NCBI GenBank assembly: GCA_025677835.1 | Contig: JAIXMR010000041.1 | Span: 1-57,500, forward strand | Direction of reading: 5' to 3' | DNA: 57,500 nt | DNA from: Sporodiniella umbellata | Taxonomy: Eukaryota > Mucoromycota > Mucoromycetes > Mucorales > Rhizopodaceae | Part shown: piece by piece, positions 33,956-46,000 of the stretch | How positions within the stretch are numbered: the stretch's first letter is position 1 | Layout of the letters: every line of letters starts with the position of its first letter | Notes under the pieces: model-generated | Seen by the model: the letters and a program-made list of their open reading frames with translations, nothing else | What the model was told of the DNA's origin: nothing | Database searches by the model: none | Translations under genes and position numbers: made by a program

Positions 33956-35057
33956 ATGCAAGATTATTACGATTGTTCACTTGACAGACAACCACGTGCA
34001 CCACAAGGGGATTATGTTTTTCGTGAGCCTTTTACAGTACCAAGCTCATCTCGTTTAGAAGAAGAACGAAGGGATCATCTGCGATTACCTGCTGATTTTC
34101 GAAAAAAGAAGAATTGGTCTGAGCGCATCCTTGTAGAGATTACTGGTTTGATACTTGTACTCTCTGTCAATGGTGACATTCTGTACTGCTCAGAATCAGC
34201 GATCGAGCTTACGGGGTACAAACCTTACCAACTTGTCGGACAAAAGCTCATGGAATATTTGCACGTCGATGACATGGACGTCTTTATTAGAGATTTTCAA
34301 ATGTCTTTTCATACCCGGTCTCAAATCAGATCGTATTATCGATTTCGAAAAACAGATGACAGCTACACTATCTTTGAGGTCATTGGACAGCCTAACAATG
34401 GAACAGCCGATCGCCCTTCACAAGCTTTTTTCGGCATTGCACAGCCTGTGCCTTCAAAAAGCTGTTCCATGATTGACTCTTTTCTGGAACTCAAAACCGA
34501 GAACGACTGGTTAAGAAAAAGAGTAAAGGAGCTGTCAGCAAAGTATGGCAGGGTCTCTATAGATCGTGTCGAGCAAGAAGCAGTGTTATTAGAGGATACC
34601 GTTGATAGTCTCTATGTCGCCAATAATTTACAAAGCACGAGTCAAACTGGTTCGAGACATATGATGGAAGAACAAGAGGCTTGGCAAAATACATCAGCTG
34701 TCAAGGTAGAGACTATAGCTAGCATTTCCAACGAAAGCAGCTTGGCAGAAGATATGTATGATAGAAAGGATAAATGGAAAAGGCGTGTAAAGTAGAAGAT
34801 TGTCTGTTTTTTTTTTTTTTTTTTTTTTAATCAAATGTATAGAAAACCAAGGGTACCGACGAATATGTTTGTAAAGACTGTGGTACAACGTCTTCCCCAG
34901 AGTGGAGAAAAGGGCCTCAGGGTGCAAAAACGTAAGACAAAGTGACAATGTTATTATTCTGGTTACGGAAATATATTAATTTTAACGTAGATTATGTAAT
35001 GCATGTGGACTTCGCTGGGCAAAGAAAAACAAAAGGAAAAATTTTAATGAAAACTAA
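33956..35057 (+). CDS. White Collar-2-like PAS-GATA transcription factor
   Basis: Three exons: 33956-34786, 34843-34931 and 34991-35057 (328 residues), all in phase. The PAS domain (about 60-160) reads [32 protein letters not shown], shown here only as its key turns VNGDILYCS and [13 protein letters not shown] short coiled coil follows ([12 protein letters not shown]). The GATA finger is C287-x2-C290-x18-C309-x2-C312 (CKDCG...LCNACGLRW), with an intron between the two Cys pairs. By family it partners a WC-1 flavin photoreceptor and binds GATA sites in light-regulated promoters in the nucleus. Mucoralean fungi often carry several WC-2 paralogues, so which one this is remains open. An in-frame ATG lies upstream at 33863 in a T-rich run and is unlikely. 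Confidence 0.92.
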
Positions 35058-35453
35058 CAAACACCTGTGGAAACACTACAACTATGATAAAAAAAGAAAA
35101 GACAAAAGAGCCGCATACAGCAAAAATCATCTGCAGTCTATTTTTCAAGTGAAACGAAAAGACGGCAGGCGAGCTTTTGTCCTATCACACGAAACCCTAA
35201 TTGTACATACCTTTATATATGAAATTATGCGAATATAACAAGCAAAAAAAAAAAAGCGAAAATCAAGGATCTCTCCGAAGCAAAAAAAAGAACTAAGGAA
35301 ATTAAACTGTTCGTTGTATTATTCTATTATTACTATCAGCTTTTTTTATCCCCTTGCCTCTCGCTTCATTGCCTTTCCTTTCTTTTGTGTTCTTTTTTTA
35401 TTTTTTTTTCTTATTTTTTTCTTTTCTGGTTGAACCAAGTGTTGATCGGTACA
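35058..35453. other. intergenic, promoter of the cyclin gene
   Basis: A/T-rich with a pyrimidine-rich stretch at about 35340-35430 just before the cyclin ATG. No gene. Confidence 0.6.
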
Positions 35454-36624
35454 ATGGAAAGTAATGGCTCATATTTTGATGAGAGAATAAAACATTTTAT
35501 CGACTCAGCGCCTACGAACCATTTTCTGCAGCATCTCGCAGAACATGTTAGTATATTAGCTCCTTACATCTATCACCCAACTGCGTCGAGCAGAAGGTTT
35601 GTACCGCCATTGGCATCTTTTATTACACTTTTGGCTAGAAGATCCCGTGCCAAATCCGGTACTCTATTAGCGTCATTGATTATTATGGACAAACTGAAAA
35701 GAAAGTTGGACAAAACGCGTTCGGGCGTATTGCAAGGACATATGCTGCATACTGTTTTCTTGTGTTGTGTGATTCTTACAACAAAGTGCATACATGATGC
35801 CAGTCCCAAGAATTCACGTTGGTCGAAATACGCTGCTTATTTTTCAATAGAAGAAATCAACAAGCTGGAAAGAAGGATACTTGTGACAATGGTATCGTCT
35901 TTTTTTTTCTTAGTCTTTTCTTTTGCTTTGTTTGTGTCTTTTTTTTTAAAAAAAAAAAGAAAAAAAATAGTTTATTTAATATTGTACAACTGAACCGTTT
36001 ATTTAGGATCACCACCTGAAGATCACAAGGGAAGATTTTGATCTTGCGCTGAGCAGTTATCACTACACAATGTACCCAGCTTCTCCTATGCTTAGCGACA
36101 GACAATACATACCTAAGGCTGCTTCGTTGAGCAGCTTTCCTAGACCTATAGGCTTGAAGCAGTCTCACTTATCGTCTATTTTTAATCATGTCAAGAGTAG
36201 TTTCTCTGAATTGAGAAAGCTACCGAGCCATGCTAACAAGGCGAAGCATATTACAGATATCAAATTACCCAGCTCCCCAAAAGCTTTTGAATTTAATATA
36301 GGCTCAAATCATGGCATGCATACACCCGAAACGGAAGAAACTAAAGGTTTGGTTCATAGTCAATCTCTACTTGATACAACTATCCCTAGTGGCGACCTAT
36401 TTGTGAGCTTGTTTGAGCATATCTCATCCTCTTCTTTGACCTCAAACTCAACAGCGGATAACGAATCTGTTCTGACAATGTCTTTCGAAAACAATAGAAT
36501 TGACGACAGGTACAACGCAAAACCCATTAGTAAAAGAGATCTTTTGATCCCTTCTTCTCCGGCTGGGTTTTCCTCTACGCTACTAAATGATGAATGGCTC
36601 AAGAAGTTTGGCGAAAGAGCATAA
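35454..36624 (+). CDS. PCL-type (Pho80/Pcl1,2) cyclin
   Basis: Two exons: 35454-35891 and 36007-36624 (351 residues), phase 0. The cyclin fold covers residues about 45-165: SGTLLASLIIMDKLKRKL, HTVFLCCVILTTKCIHDASP, KNSRWSKYAAYFSIEEINKLER and the helix DHHLKITREDFDLAL across the intron. This matches yeast Pcl1/Pcl2 and Pho80 relatives, which bind the Pho85 kinase and act in G1/S, morphogenesis or phosphate and glycogen control. The C-terminal half is Ser-rich and low in structure, with Ser-Pro sites that could be phosphorylated. The intron 35892-36006 contains a T/A junction tract. It is convergent with the CTC1-like gene, with 217 bases between the stops. Confidence 0.87.
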
Positions 36625-36841
36625 TCCAGAACAGACAATACGATTGATTTTTTTTTTAACGCTATGGCGGCTTTATTTTAGTACATGTGGCTTGATATAT
36701 CTAATTCACGTAGAGTCCTTTTTTCCAATTTTTGTTCTTTTGCTTTATGTTTTTAGAGTATTAAAAAAAAATAAAAAAAAAAAATACAACACAGTACAGG
36801 TAGTTCTTTATCACACATGTTTAGTACAATCAGCGTGCTTA

Positions 36842-39800
36842 TCATTGGAAATATTTCCAAGCTTCTACAGCTGGGTCAAAGTTTTCAACCTCTATTACTC
36901 TCAATACTGGCTTTTTTCTCACAAAAGTATTGAATACATTTTCACCTTCTCTAATACAAAGAGGAAGCAGGTCTATTTGAGAAGCTGTACCGTCCTCTCC
37001 TAAAGCGCGATTAGCCTTTGATTTGACCAAAGACCCATACAGGTAAATCTGTGGTTTTTCCGCGTGATGGCATATATATTTTAGTAGATGATAGTAATTC
37101 ATGTCTTCAATATCTGCATCACTGTCTTCTTCCGAATTTTCGTTGTCTTCAAACTTTTCATTTAATTTTGAGTACTTTGTTCTTTCTTGATCACTAAATG
37201 AGATTTCGCCTTCTTTAAAAGCAATCCTTTTCAGCTTTTTCTTTTGCTTCTCACTCAATTGTAGCAAGTTAAACAGGTTACGATCACCATCAACAAATGC
37301 CTGTGCAATACCTGTTCCATCACCTATTTCGATAACAGCTGAGGCTAGGCATACTTTCTGCGATTTCAAACAAGATTCGGGGCAGACTCCTTCTCTCACA
37401 ACTAATTTACAAAAAGTACATACAAATTTTACAGTAAGGTTTTGGAAACTTTTAACAGAACAAGTGATTCGTATTGTGGCTGGTAAAGAGCATTCAGACT
37501 TCTTGTATAAATCCGAAATGAGCTTGCTTTTAGGATAGGGTGCTGTCGGTATGCTTTCTTTTGCCACGCATATAGTCTCAATTTCTACTGTAGTCCACTC
37601 ATTACATATCAAATAGCGTTTTCCAGACAGACTAAAGCCAGGAGGGCGTAGAAGATTTCTGAATTTTACAAAGGTACCAACTATCAGGCCCAAAACATAC
37701 TCGGTGTTTTTTGAGGTAAAATAAACGTCAATGGTTTCGAGAGTGTTGCATTGTCGGATCCGCGCTACTAACTTTTGAGTATCACATCCTATGCCGACAC
37801 CGAATTTTTTAAAATCTGCCAAAGCTCGAGTATTCTTTTTTTTTTTTTCTTGAATAAAACTTTTTGAAACGAGGATGCCATTCATATCCATTGTTCGATT
37901 TTTTTCGTCATCGTATACCATATGTTCTTTACTTGCAGATATAAGGTCTAGTGTACTGATTGATCTTCTCGGATTATAGTAAATCCCGGTATTTAGTTGA
38001 GCGTAATCAAATTCAACAGTTTTAGAAATATCAATCCACGGTTCTCTTTGTCTATAAATAGGGTATATTCTATGTGTATTTGAGTTGAACACCATTCGGT
38101 TTTGGTTTAAAGGCCCTTCAATGACATACCATTTTAAGGGGTATAGCATATTTTTGTATTTAAGACCCCCTTTAATCGAATTGAGCTCAATAACCATGCT
38201 TTTCTTGACGCTTTGGTTTGTATTGATGGGATAGAAAACCACATCTAGTACCGACCGCATACAAGATGCATGCGCTTTAGAAGAAAGAATCTTGGAAGGA
38301 GATATACTGCTGATATACATAACATGATATATGCCCCTTTGTAGTGTACAAGTATGTATTTTTGGGATGAAAAAATGGGATACAGAAGAGTTCGAAACAA
38401 TTGGCCGGCAAACAAAAGTTAGCTCTGGATGCTCAGGACCATGAATCAGAATCATGTCGGTCACATCACAGCAAAGGTATTCATGCCATAACACGGTCAC
38501 TGTGCCGTTTGCTGTGTAAGACAAGTCCTCTTTAACCCACTGCGCCTTTTTAAATATATACAAACCATCAGAAATAGGTATTTCCGATAGACATGCTATT
38601 TTCATTTGTATTTTGGTATTTTTGTCGTTGAGATAAATTTTGCCATCGTCTGCTGTAAACAAAAGCCCAAAAATAGGACAGCGAAGACCTTCATCTAGTT
38701 CAGAAATCAAGGTATATATGCTTGGTCTATCAATAGAGTAGTATCCTCCTATATGCTGAGAAACGTTGACTTCGTTTGCGTTATTAGATAAATAATCTAT
38801 AGCTATAGATACCGGCAGGCAGTGGTTTATGTTAAGTAGTGGTTGGTTGTGTGAATGATTAAATACATTGGCTATGGGTCGATCAACTGTAGTGCACTTG
38901 ATTTCGTTGCTGAGAAATTGAATGGCCAAGTTTGGTATTTCTTTTTCTCGACTGTTTACGTTGATATCGTATAGTAAGCAATCTGTGAGCTTTCTCATAA
39001 TCGTAAGAAATCCAGGAGCGTCGTTGAAGTGTATTATTAGTGACGTACATATTTCTAGTATACGGAAAACATCTATCAAATATAAACAGATAAGTTTTCT
39101 AAAGCAAAAAGAGTCAGGAAAGCGAAGTGAGGTTACCTAAAATATGTAAATGAACAATTTTGTTATACACATCAATCAATAGTTCAGTAGAAGCCCACTG
39201 ATGTATGGTCTGTACAATATCGCAATGAACAGGGAAAGAAAGTATTTGTAAATCACTTCTTGAACATGCAATTACGACTCCATATATTTTCTGATTGTCT
39301 ATAGACTGATAAGAACTCGAGCCCCACAAGTTTTCAAATAAATTGCTATTATGACTTTTGTAAGCTTTAATTGAAACTCGATGGACATGGTGAAGTCTCA
39401 ATTTAGTCGAGACACGAAAAGGCCTAAGAGCATTGTATTTGGGGCATTTAAATAAACAGATAATTTCACTGTTATTCACTTCGTATACGCCGAGAAGAGT
39501 ATCAACAACTCGTGTAATGTAAGCATCTATGGTAGTATTTTCGTGGCCGTATTTCATTACTCCAGAGACGTTTGTGTTTAAAGCTTGAAGGGCATTCTCG
39601 TATTGGCTTGGTGTTATCATTTGGACAGATGATATATCCTCGTCATATTCGAATAGAGACATAAGACCTTCTTGCGTGTCAAAAGCAGAAGATCGAGTCA
39701 GATGATTAAAAGCGTAGAGGGATCCAACACAAAACATGTGATAGTATTCAACTAGGGCCTCTGCTCTAAACATGATTGCTGCTGAAGGTGTTGAGCTATT

Positions 39801-40319
39801 TTTGAACGCGAGTTGTACGAAAAACGTTGTGGGTAAATCCAAGCGAGTAAAGATTTTCGACACGCTAACAATTTTCCCTACTATATGTATACTTGTGTCT
39901 TCAACAACAGTCGTACTGCTTTCAGGAGTATGGAACATTACATTTTCTTCTAAAGAGCTTTCAAAGCTTTGTTTATCAAATTTTAGGCATCTGTATAGAA
40001 TTGGTTGATCTTCGTTAGACGCTTGGAACACGTCTAGCACTTTGAATTCTAAAAACTGAAGGTTGTTCGTTTCACAGTTGATAAAATTCCATCTTTTGAT
40101 TATGGCAGGGATGTTAAAAAACTCTGGGCGCATAAGATCTACATTGCAATGAATCGATTGCTGGGTTTTTGGATCAGTCAGTAGGATTGTTTCTTTTTCA
40201 TTAGGTTCACTGTCTCCATTTTTTATGATCGTAAGTTCCCCTTTCAAAAAAGTATCTGTTATAGAAAAGCTAGTGCTGTGTCCAATAGCAAGCAGCTTTT
40301 CAACAGTCAGTAATTCCAT
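36842..40319 (-). CDS. CST telomere complex subunit CTC1-like protein
   Basis: Two exons: 40319-39137 and 39072-36842 (1,137 residues), joined in phase (HILDVFRILEIC). The size is close to vertebrate and plant CTC1. The protein is a long chain of beta-rich, OB-fold-like segments without enzymatic motifs. Near the C-terminus, about residues 915-985, sits an OB fold with an inserted zinc ribbon (VCTFCKLVVREGVCPESC), then SAVIEIGDGTGIAQAFV, the CTC1 signature. An acidic linker (ENSEEDSDADIEDM) follows. CTC1 with STN1 and TEN1 binds single-stranded telomeric DNA and recruits DNA polymerase alpha. Primary sequence is poorly conserved in this family, so the call rests mainly on the C-terminal zinc-ribbon OB fold and the length. 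Cdc13-like ancestry is possible. Confidence 0.7.
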
Positions 40320-40798
40320 TTGTGTATGACGAAAAGAAAAAAAAAAAAAAAACGAAAAATAAATGGTTAAAACTCTCATGTCGCGGCTAACCAATTTTGT
40401 TTTTAGAGCTTGAAAGGTGTTCAGAAAGAAAAACGCGCTCATTCACTCCAAGCAGGTTGTGTACATGCTTAACAAAGCATACTTTTCTGAAGAAGAAAAA
40501 GACGGTGAATGTACGATCTATTTGAGTTAATTTCTACGCTTATAAAAAAACAAATATTTTTGTTTGTTTAGGCCGAAATATTCTATATGAAACGAGGCTT
40601 ACTCTCACAAATATTTACTACTAACACCAACAATTATGCCAGTAGAGTTTGGCGATTTATACAGGGTATTTGGGTACTTCCATTAGAGTCGGCTACGCTT
40701 TATAAGTTTTTCGACGCGTTGAAGTAAATACAGTTGCAAAACAGAGATGAAAACAAAAACGATATTTTACTAAATACAAAATCGATAGTGATATTTAT
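40320..40798. other. intergenic, CTC1 promoter side and SDR 3' side
   Basis: It contains a possible short plus-strand gene described separately (40465-40727). An A19 run lies just upstream of the CTC1-like ATG. Confidence 0.5.
40465..40727 (+). CDS. possible short spliced gene of unknown function
   Basis: An ATG at 40465 opens MLNKAYFSEEEKDG. A donor (GTGAAT) follows at 40505 and an acceptor (TTTGTTTAG) ends at 40571. Behind it 40572-40727 is open for 51 codons (EIFYMKRGLLSQIF, RFIQGIWVLPLESATLYKFF) and ends in TAA. However the phase-1 donor does not match the frame of that second exon. Joined as written it would give a 30-residue product only. Either the upstream exon is different, or one frame is chance. 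It is divergent from the CTC1-like gene. No family recognised. Confidence 0.25.
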
Positions 40799-41751
40799 TT
40801 AAATACAAGTGTAACCACCATCAACAAACAACTCGGCACCGGTAACATATGAACTGGCGTCACTGGCTAAGAAAACAAGGGGACCCTTCAATTCATGGGG
40901 CTCACCAATACGACCCATGGGTGTTGAGTCGAGCCAAGTGGCTTCCCACTCTGGGTTCTCCTTGTTGGTATTATCAAGCAAATCAGTCTTCATGTATGCG
41001 GGGCATAAGGCATTGACACGGATACCCTTCTGAGCCCATTCAACAGCCAAACACTTGGCCATCATAGAAACAGCGCTCTTACTAGTATTATACTAAAATA
41101 GAATTGTCAATGCATTTTCATTTGTTGGGTTGGTCTATGACTTACAGCGCATTGAATTTGAGGACGATTAACGATAGCAGCAGACATAGAGGAGGTAACA
41201 ATTACATTACCCTTGCCTTGCTTAAGCATATATTTAGCAACAGCTTGGATACCATAAAACACACCGTTGACGTTGATGTCAAAGACCTTGCGCCAGTCGT
41301 CCAGGTTGTATGACTATTCATAATCAGTTAGACGTGTTGCTTCTTTAGCACCAATACGATAAGCTTACCACTGCTTCACCACCAATGTTAACACCAGCAT
41401 TGGCAACAAAAATATCAACGCCACCCATATCCTTAACAATTTGGTCAATAACAGTGTTGACTTCTTCTGGGTTTGTGATTTCAGCTTTGTAAGCTTGACA
41501 GAAAACGTTGTAGTCTTTGGCAATTTCAGCAGCAAGATCTTTAGCTTTATCGTTTGAGACATACATCACAGCGACATCAGCACCAGATTCAGCGAGAGCT
41601 TTACTCATTTGCAATCCAATACCTCTGTTTATGTTTGTGAGCTTCTCGATCGTGTTGGGTGAACAGTCAAATTTTACCTAGCACCGCCAGTAACAATGGC
41701 TTTCTTGCCCTTCAGACTAAACATGGGGAGTGTAGGAAGTGGTGTAGTCAT
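40799..41751 (-). CDS. short-chain dehydrogenase/reductase (sorbose/xylulose reductase-like)
   Basis: Four exons: 41751-41678, 41624-41369, 41313-41146 and 41092-40799 (263 residues), all in phase. The Rossmann cofactor motif TGGARGIG is split by the first intron. NAGV follows strand 4. The catalytic Ser lies in VTSSMSA, and the Tyr-Lys pair is YNTSK. The C-terminus (FLASDASSYVTGAELFVDGGY) is typical of the classical SDR family with the Enoyl-ACP-like tail. The closest functional relatives by feel are fungal NADP-dependent sorbose, L-xylulose or mannitol dehydrogenases. The substrate cannot be settled from sequence alone. Codon use is strongly biased to common codons (GGT, GCT, AAG), which suggests high expression. 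Confidence 0.92.
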
Positions 41752-43096
41752 ATTATATGAATATAGTTTATAGTTGAAAGCTGTAAAAAACAAAAACCGA
41801 TGGTGTTTTATAGGAATTTGGATCGTTTGAATATCTAAAGTCAGTCGGAGTGTCGTATTATGTCATTCTTCCTGCAATCATGAAGTAAGGTTACACGATA
41901 TCTTTAAGTCCTTCTTAATAAACGTGTCTGGCCTTAGGTGAAAGAAAAAGATAAGCCGTTGAAAAGAGTACCCAAATTCCTCAACAATGACAATTTTTTC
42001 AATCTTAGAGAACGCGTCTTTCAAAAATACGTCTACCAGCCTTGTTGCTAGACTCACTTTGTTGTAATTCGATGAGTTGCTTAAATTTATGGGCCCTCAA
42101 GGATGGCTTTCTATCGACCGCTGAGATTCAAAATACTGTTAGTAGATTACGGCCACAAACATATAGAAATAAAGTAAAAGCTACACTCTGCTTGGACTAG
42201 ACTAGTTGATACCCTTAACTTTGGTACTAATATACATCCAGAAACAGATGCTGCAGTTGTTTTCAGTTCTGTCAAATATTGGATAGATGGGGCTGACTGT
42301 TTCTAAAAAAAAAAAAAAGCGATCTAATAATCTGACAATAGTTAACGCCTAGAGGTTTTGGTACTGAACGTCACTGGTAGATTTGTATGAAACATAAGCG
42401 TATAAGACCCCTATCCCAAACATCTAGACACTGTCAGTCTTAGGCTCTGAAAGTGCACCAACAATTTAAAGAGACTTTGATTGTAGAACGTTCATCAAAT
42501 CTATAGTCATATCAGTACAGTTTTTGACTTATCAAAACAAATCAAGCCGTCGGGGCGTTTTGAATTGTATGACGTAAATCTGCAACCCGTCCAAGGGAGC
42601 AAACAGCCTACAACGGATCCAATAAAAAGGATCCTTTTTTTGGATCATATCCGGTAAAAAAAAAAAAAATAGATTAGGCTAAGTCGCCTATGAGTTTTTG
42701 TTTTTGCAGGCATTGGTTTTTGTTACATGTCCTACTGATAATAGTCAGATTCTTAGACAACAAAACAGCGTTATAGTTGCCTCTACCTTTTTTTTTTTTT
42801 TTTATCGACGAAACGAGTCGAAAAGTAGGTATTCATACCATTTTTTTTTTTTTTTTTTTGAGTAAAAGATGCTGGGGATAAAAAAGCATAAACGACTGAG
42901 TAAACAAATTGGATGTGAGTGGAATTATACAGATGCAGCTTACTGCATTTTTTTTTTTTTTTTTTGAAAGAAAGCAATGTCTAATTTATTGATTAAAATA
43001 TTTACAATGAGCCTTATCGGAACGAGAAGATGAAGGCAAGGTTCTTAATTACATGAAGAAACTGGAGGTTAGGTTTTTTTTTTAAAAAAGTTCAAC
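41752..43096. other. 1.3 kb intergenic region
   Basis: Between the SDR promoter and the 3' end of CDC7. A stretch at 41890-42130 is open for about 76 codons on the minus strand without an ATG and without a recognisable product. A 16-base palindrome (AAAAAGGATCCTTTTT) lies at 42624-42639. Three T-tracts of 15-19 bases lie at 42787-42965. Confidence 0.5.
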
Positions 43097-46000
43097 TCAG
43101 TTATGCGATTTTGTTAGCATAGCCTCTTTTAAAAAGGGATGCTTTAGGGCTTCAGCCGCCGATGGACGTTTAGCGTCAATGAGTTGTAGACAACTTTTTG
43201 TAAGATCAAGAGCAAGGAGATAGTCATTTCTGTCCCATTTTTTAACAGTCTCTCCGTTAAATTGTTTACACAGCCCATCCATGTCAATAGGGTCTTCAGG
43301 CATGTCAGGTATATTGGTCTTTATATTTCGACCTAAATTTAAAAAACGGTTACAAAACGCACAGATTCTGAGTAGTTTATCTCACCATAAAAGGTAGCAA
43401 AGTCGTGAACTTGTTTTACACCAAATGTAGTCATCAGTTCAACAATTCCGGCCGCACTGTCTTCAGGATCAAAGTATGGGTATAGGTTGCTCAAAAAGCT
43501 TATAAGAATAACACCGACTGCCCATATATCCATAGCTAATGAATGCAATGTTATTTTTTTTTTTTTTCATATACTTTATGTCTTTTACCTGTTGTTTGTC
43601 TTATGGAGTTTAGATATATTTCTGGTGCTCTGAAAGATCTGGTTCCTGAGCGGTCCACTGATATGTATTTTCTATAAAAAGAGCGTATTCAGACACCAGT
43701 TCAAAAGTTGTTTCTGTCTATGTTATTACTACCTTCTGTCGTGTATAAAATAGCCAGCGGGTCCGTCTTGGGGCTGTGTATATATGGGATCAGTGGCAGT
43801 TATTGGTTGCCCTGGTTTGTGTATCTCAAGATGGGTTGATCGCTATGGAACAACATTATTACCTTGCAGGTTTTGCTGCGATCGTATTTACCTGTGCTAA
43901 GCCAAAGTCGCCAAGGTACCCCATCTTTGTTTTTCTATTATAAAGAAAGTTACCGGGCTTGACATCGCGATGAACTATTCCTCTATCGTGAGCACACTTT
44001 AAACCTATAAGCATTTCTGATATATAGTGCTTTAAATCCAGCAATGACATCGTGGGATATATATCCTAGAAAATATGTAAGAAACATAAAATTCTAGAAA
44101 CATCTTAACAACATACTTCAAAATGATCGAACTCTATATATGGAAGGACAAGGTATGTGACATCCTCATTTCTAAAAGCAGTGATCATGGGTGTAATACA
44201 TGGTAGTCCTCTAAAAATAATGTTAGACACTCTTTATGTTACAGGCAGTATATAATTCAACCTTAAGTCTGCTAGACATGAAATCTCGTTGGCAACTCTT
44301 CTAGGCGAGCTAATGCCATATATTAGTTTGATTGCTACATAATGATGGTTTCCATCAAACGAGCTTTCAAGCTTTTTCTGAAGAGTCCAGGGCATGTATT
44401 TTTCATACAGAAGATCGTGGGCTCTGTAAACTTTACTAAAGGTACCTATAAAGAGTGATAAACTAATTAGGTCGAATTTACACACGCACCAAAAAGAAAA
44501 ACAAAAAACAAACCTCGCCCTGCCCGATCCAGTAATGTATAATATTTTTTCAGTTCAGGGAACTGTACATTGATTATGTCTATTTCGCCCTGAATTCTCT
44601 CATTTCTTTCTTGTGTGGCTATAGCATCTGCATCTGGATTTTTTTCTACTTTCCTACTTTTTGTGACTTTTTCCTTGTGGACTTGATCTTCTTCGTTTTT
44701 GAGCGCTTGTAGAGCGTATTCATTTGGTTTACCCATCATCCAGTTTTCTACTTGGTTCATTGCTTGCTTTTCAGTTTCCTCAGACATTCTGTAGTTGTTG
44801 CCTTGAGAAGAGTGATCTGCCGTATCAGCAATAATTATATCTTCTGTAAAACTCATGGGGATAGAACCATCAATCGTTGATATAGGCATTTCATCGCTCA
44901 AGATGGATTCCATAAACACAGTTTCATTACCAAACTTTGTTTTGTCTGTTTCTTCAAAATTTACATCACTCTCTGAGCGTGTATGGAAGTCGCTCATGAC
45001 AGATCCGTTTACGTTACTGTTGGTTTGGTTTCCCTTCGAATTCAAGCTGAGAGCCTTTTTGTTTTCCAAATCGTTTAAAACAACCGTATTGTTCTGTACT
45101 TTTTCATGCATACTGCCCCCTGATACTATGTACATAAACAGATATCAATATGCTGTAAAAAAAAAACAAAAAAGTACCTGTTTCAACTACTAAATCTGTC
45201 TCTAAGAATTCTTTTGGTATTTTTTCAACATTTTTATCTGAGACTTTTGGATAAAATATATTTGAGTCATGGAGTTTGTTCCTCTTTTTACTGTTAACTT
45301 ACAAGTTGTGTTTTCCAGCTCCGTTATGCACATCTTTGTGTTTTCTTTCTCTAGCTTTTTTTGTGACAAATCAATTTTATACTGCTCTTTTGTTTGTAAA
45401 GCCGAACTTTCTGCAAACTGGCTTATTTGTAGATCCTCGGCAGACGTTGACAAAGATGCTCCAAGCCCTGGTTTCTCAAGAACGTCAATAACTATACCAG
45501 AGGACTTTAAACTATCTTTTCGTAGCGATTCATCCATCAGCTCGTCCTCACTGAGTACTTTGGATATCTTTTGGCTTGTTTCTTGCTCTTCTTTGCTTAG
45601 GTCTCTCTTTACTTCGTCTACTGACAGTATGTCGATTATAGACTCGCCACTCTCGTTAGCCTTGAGTGCACTAGGGCTATCCAATGTCGAAAGATCCACC
45701 ATGGAAACATCTCCATCAGAATCTCTTATGGTTTGATGCTCTGTAATACAGCCTGTTGCGACTGCTTCTACTATAGCTTGCTTTTCTAAAGATTCAATCA
45801 CTTCCAACGCTGACGCATCAGCCATATCTACATCCCTATCTATAGTACTTGGCAGCTGTTCATTTTCAATTATAGAACTCTCTTTTTCGACCTCCCTGAT
45901 TGCCTTGACTGCCCTATGAATTGTTGTTCTTGTTGCTCTGGACCTGGTAGGTGGCTTAAGTACTCTAGGTTGCTTTTTCACCTTGGGTGTTTCAAGTGTC

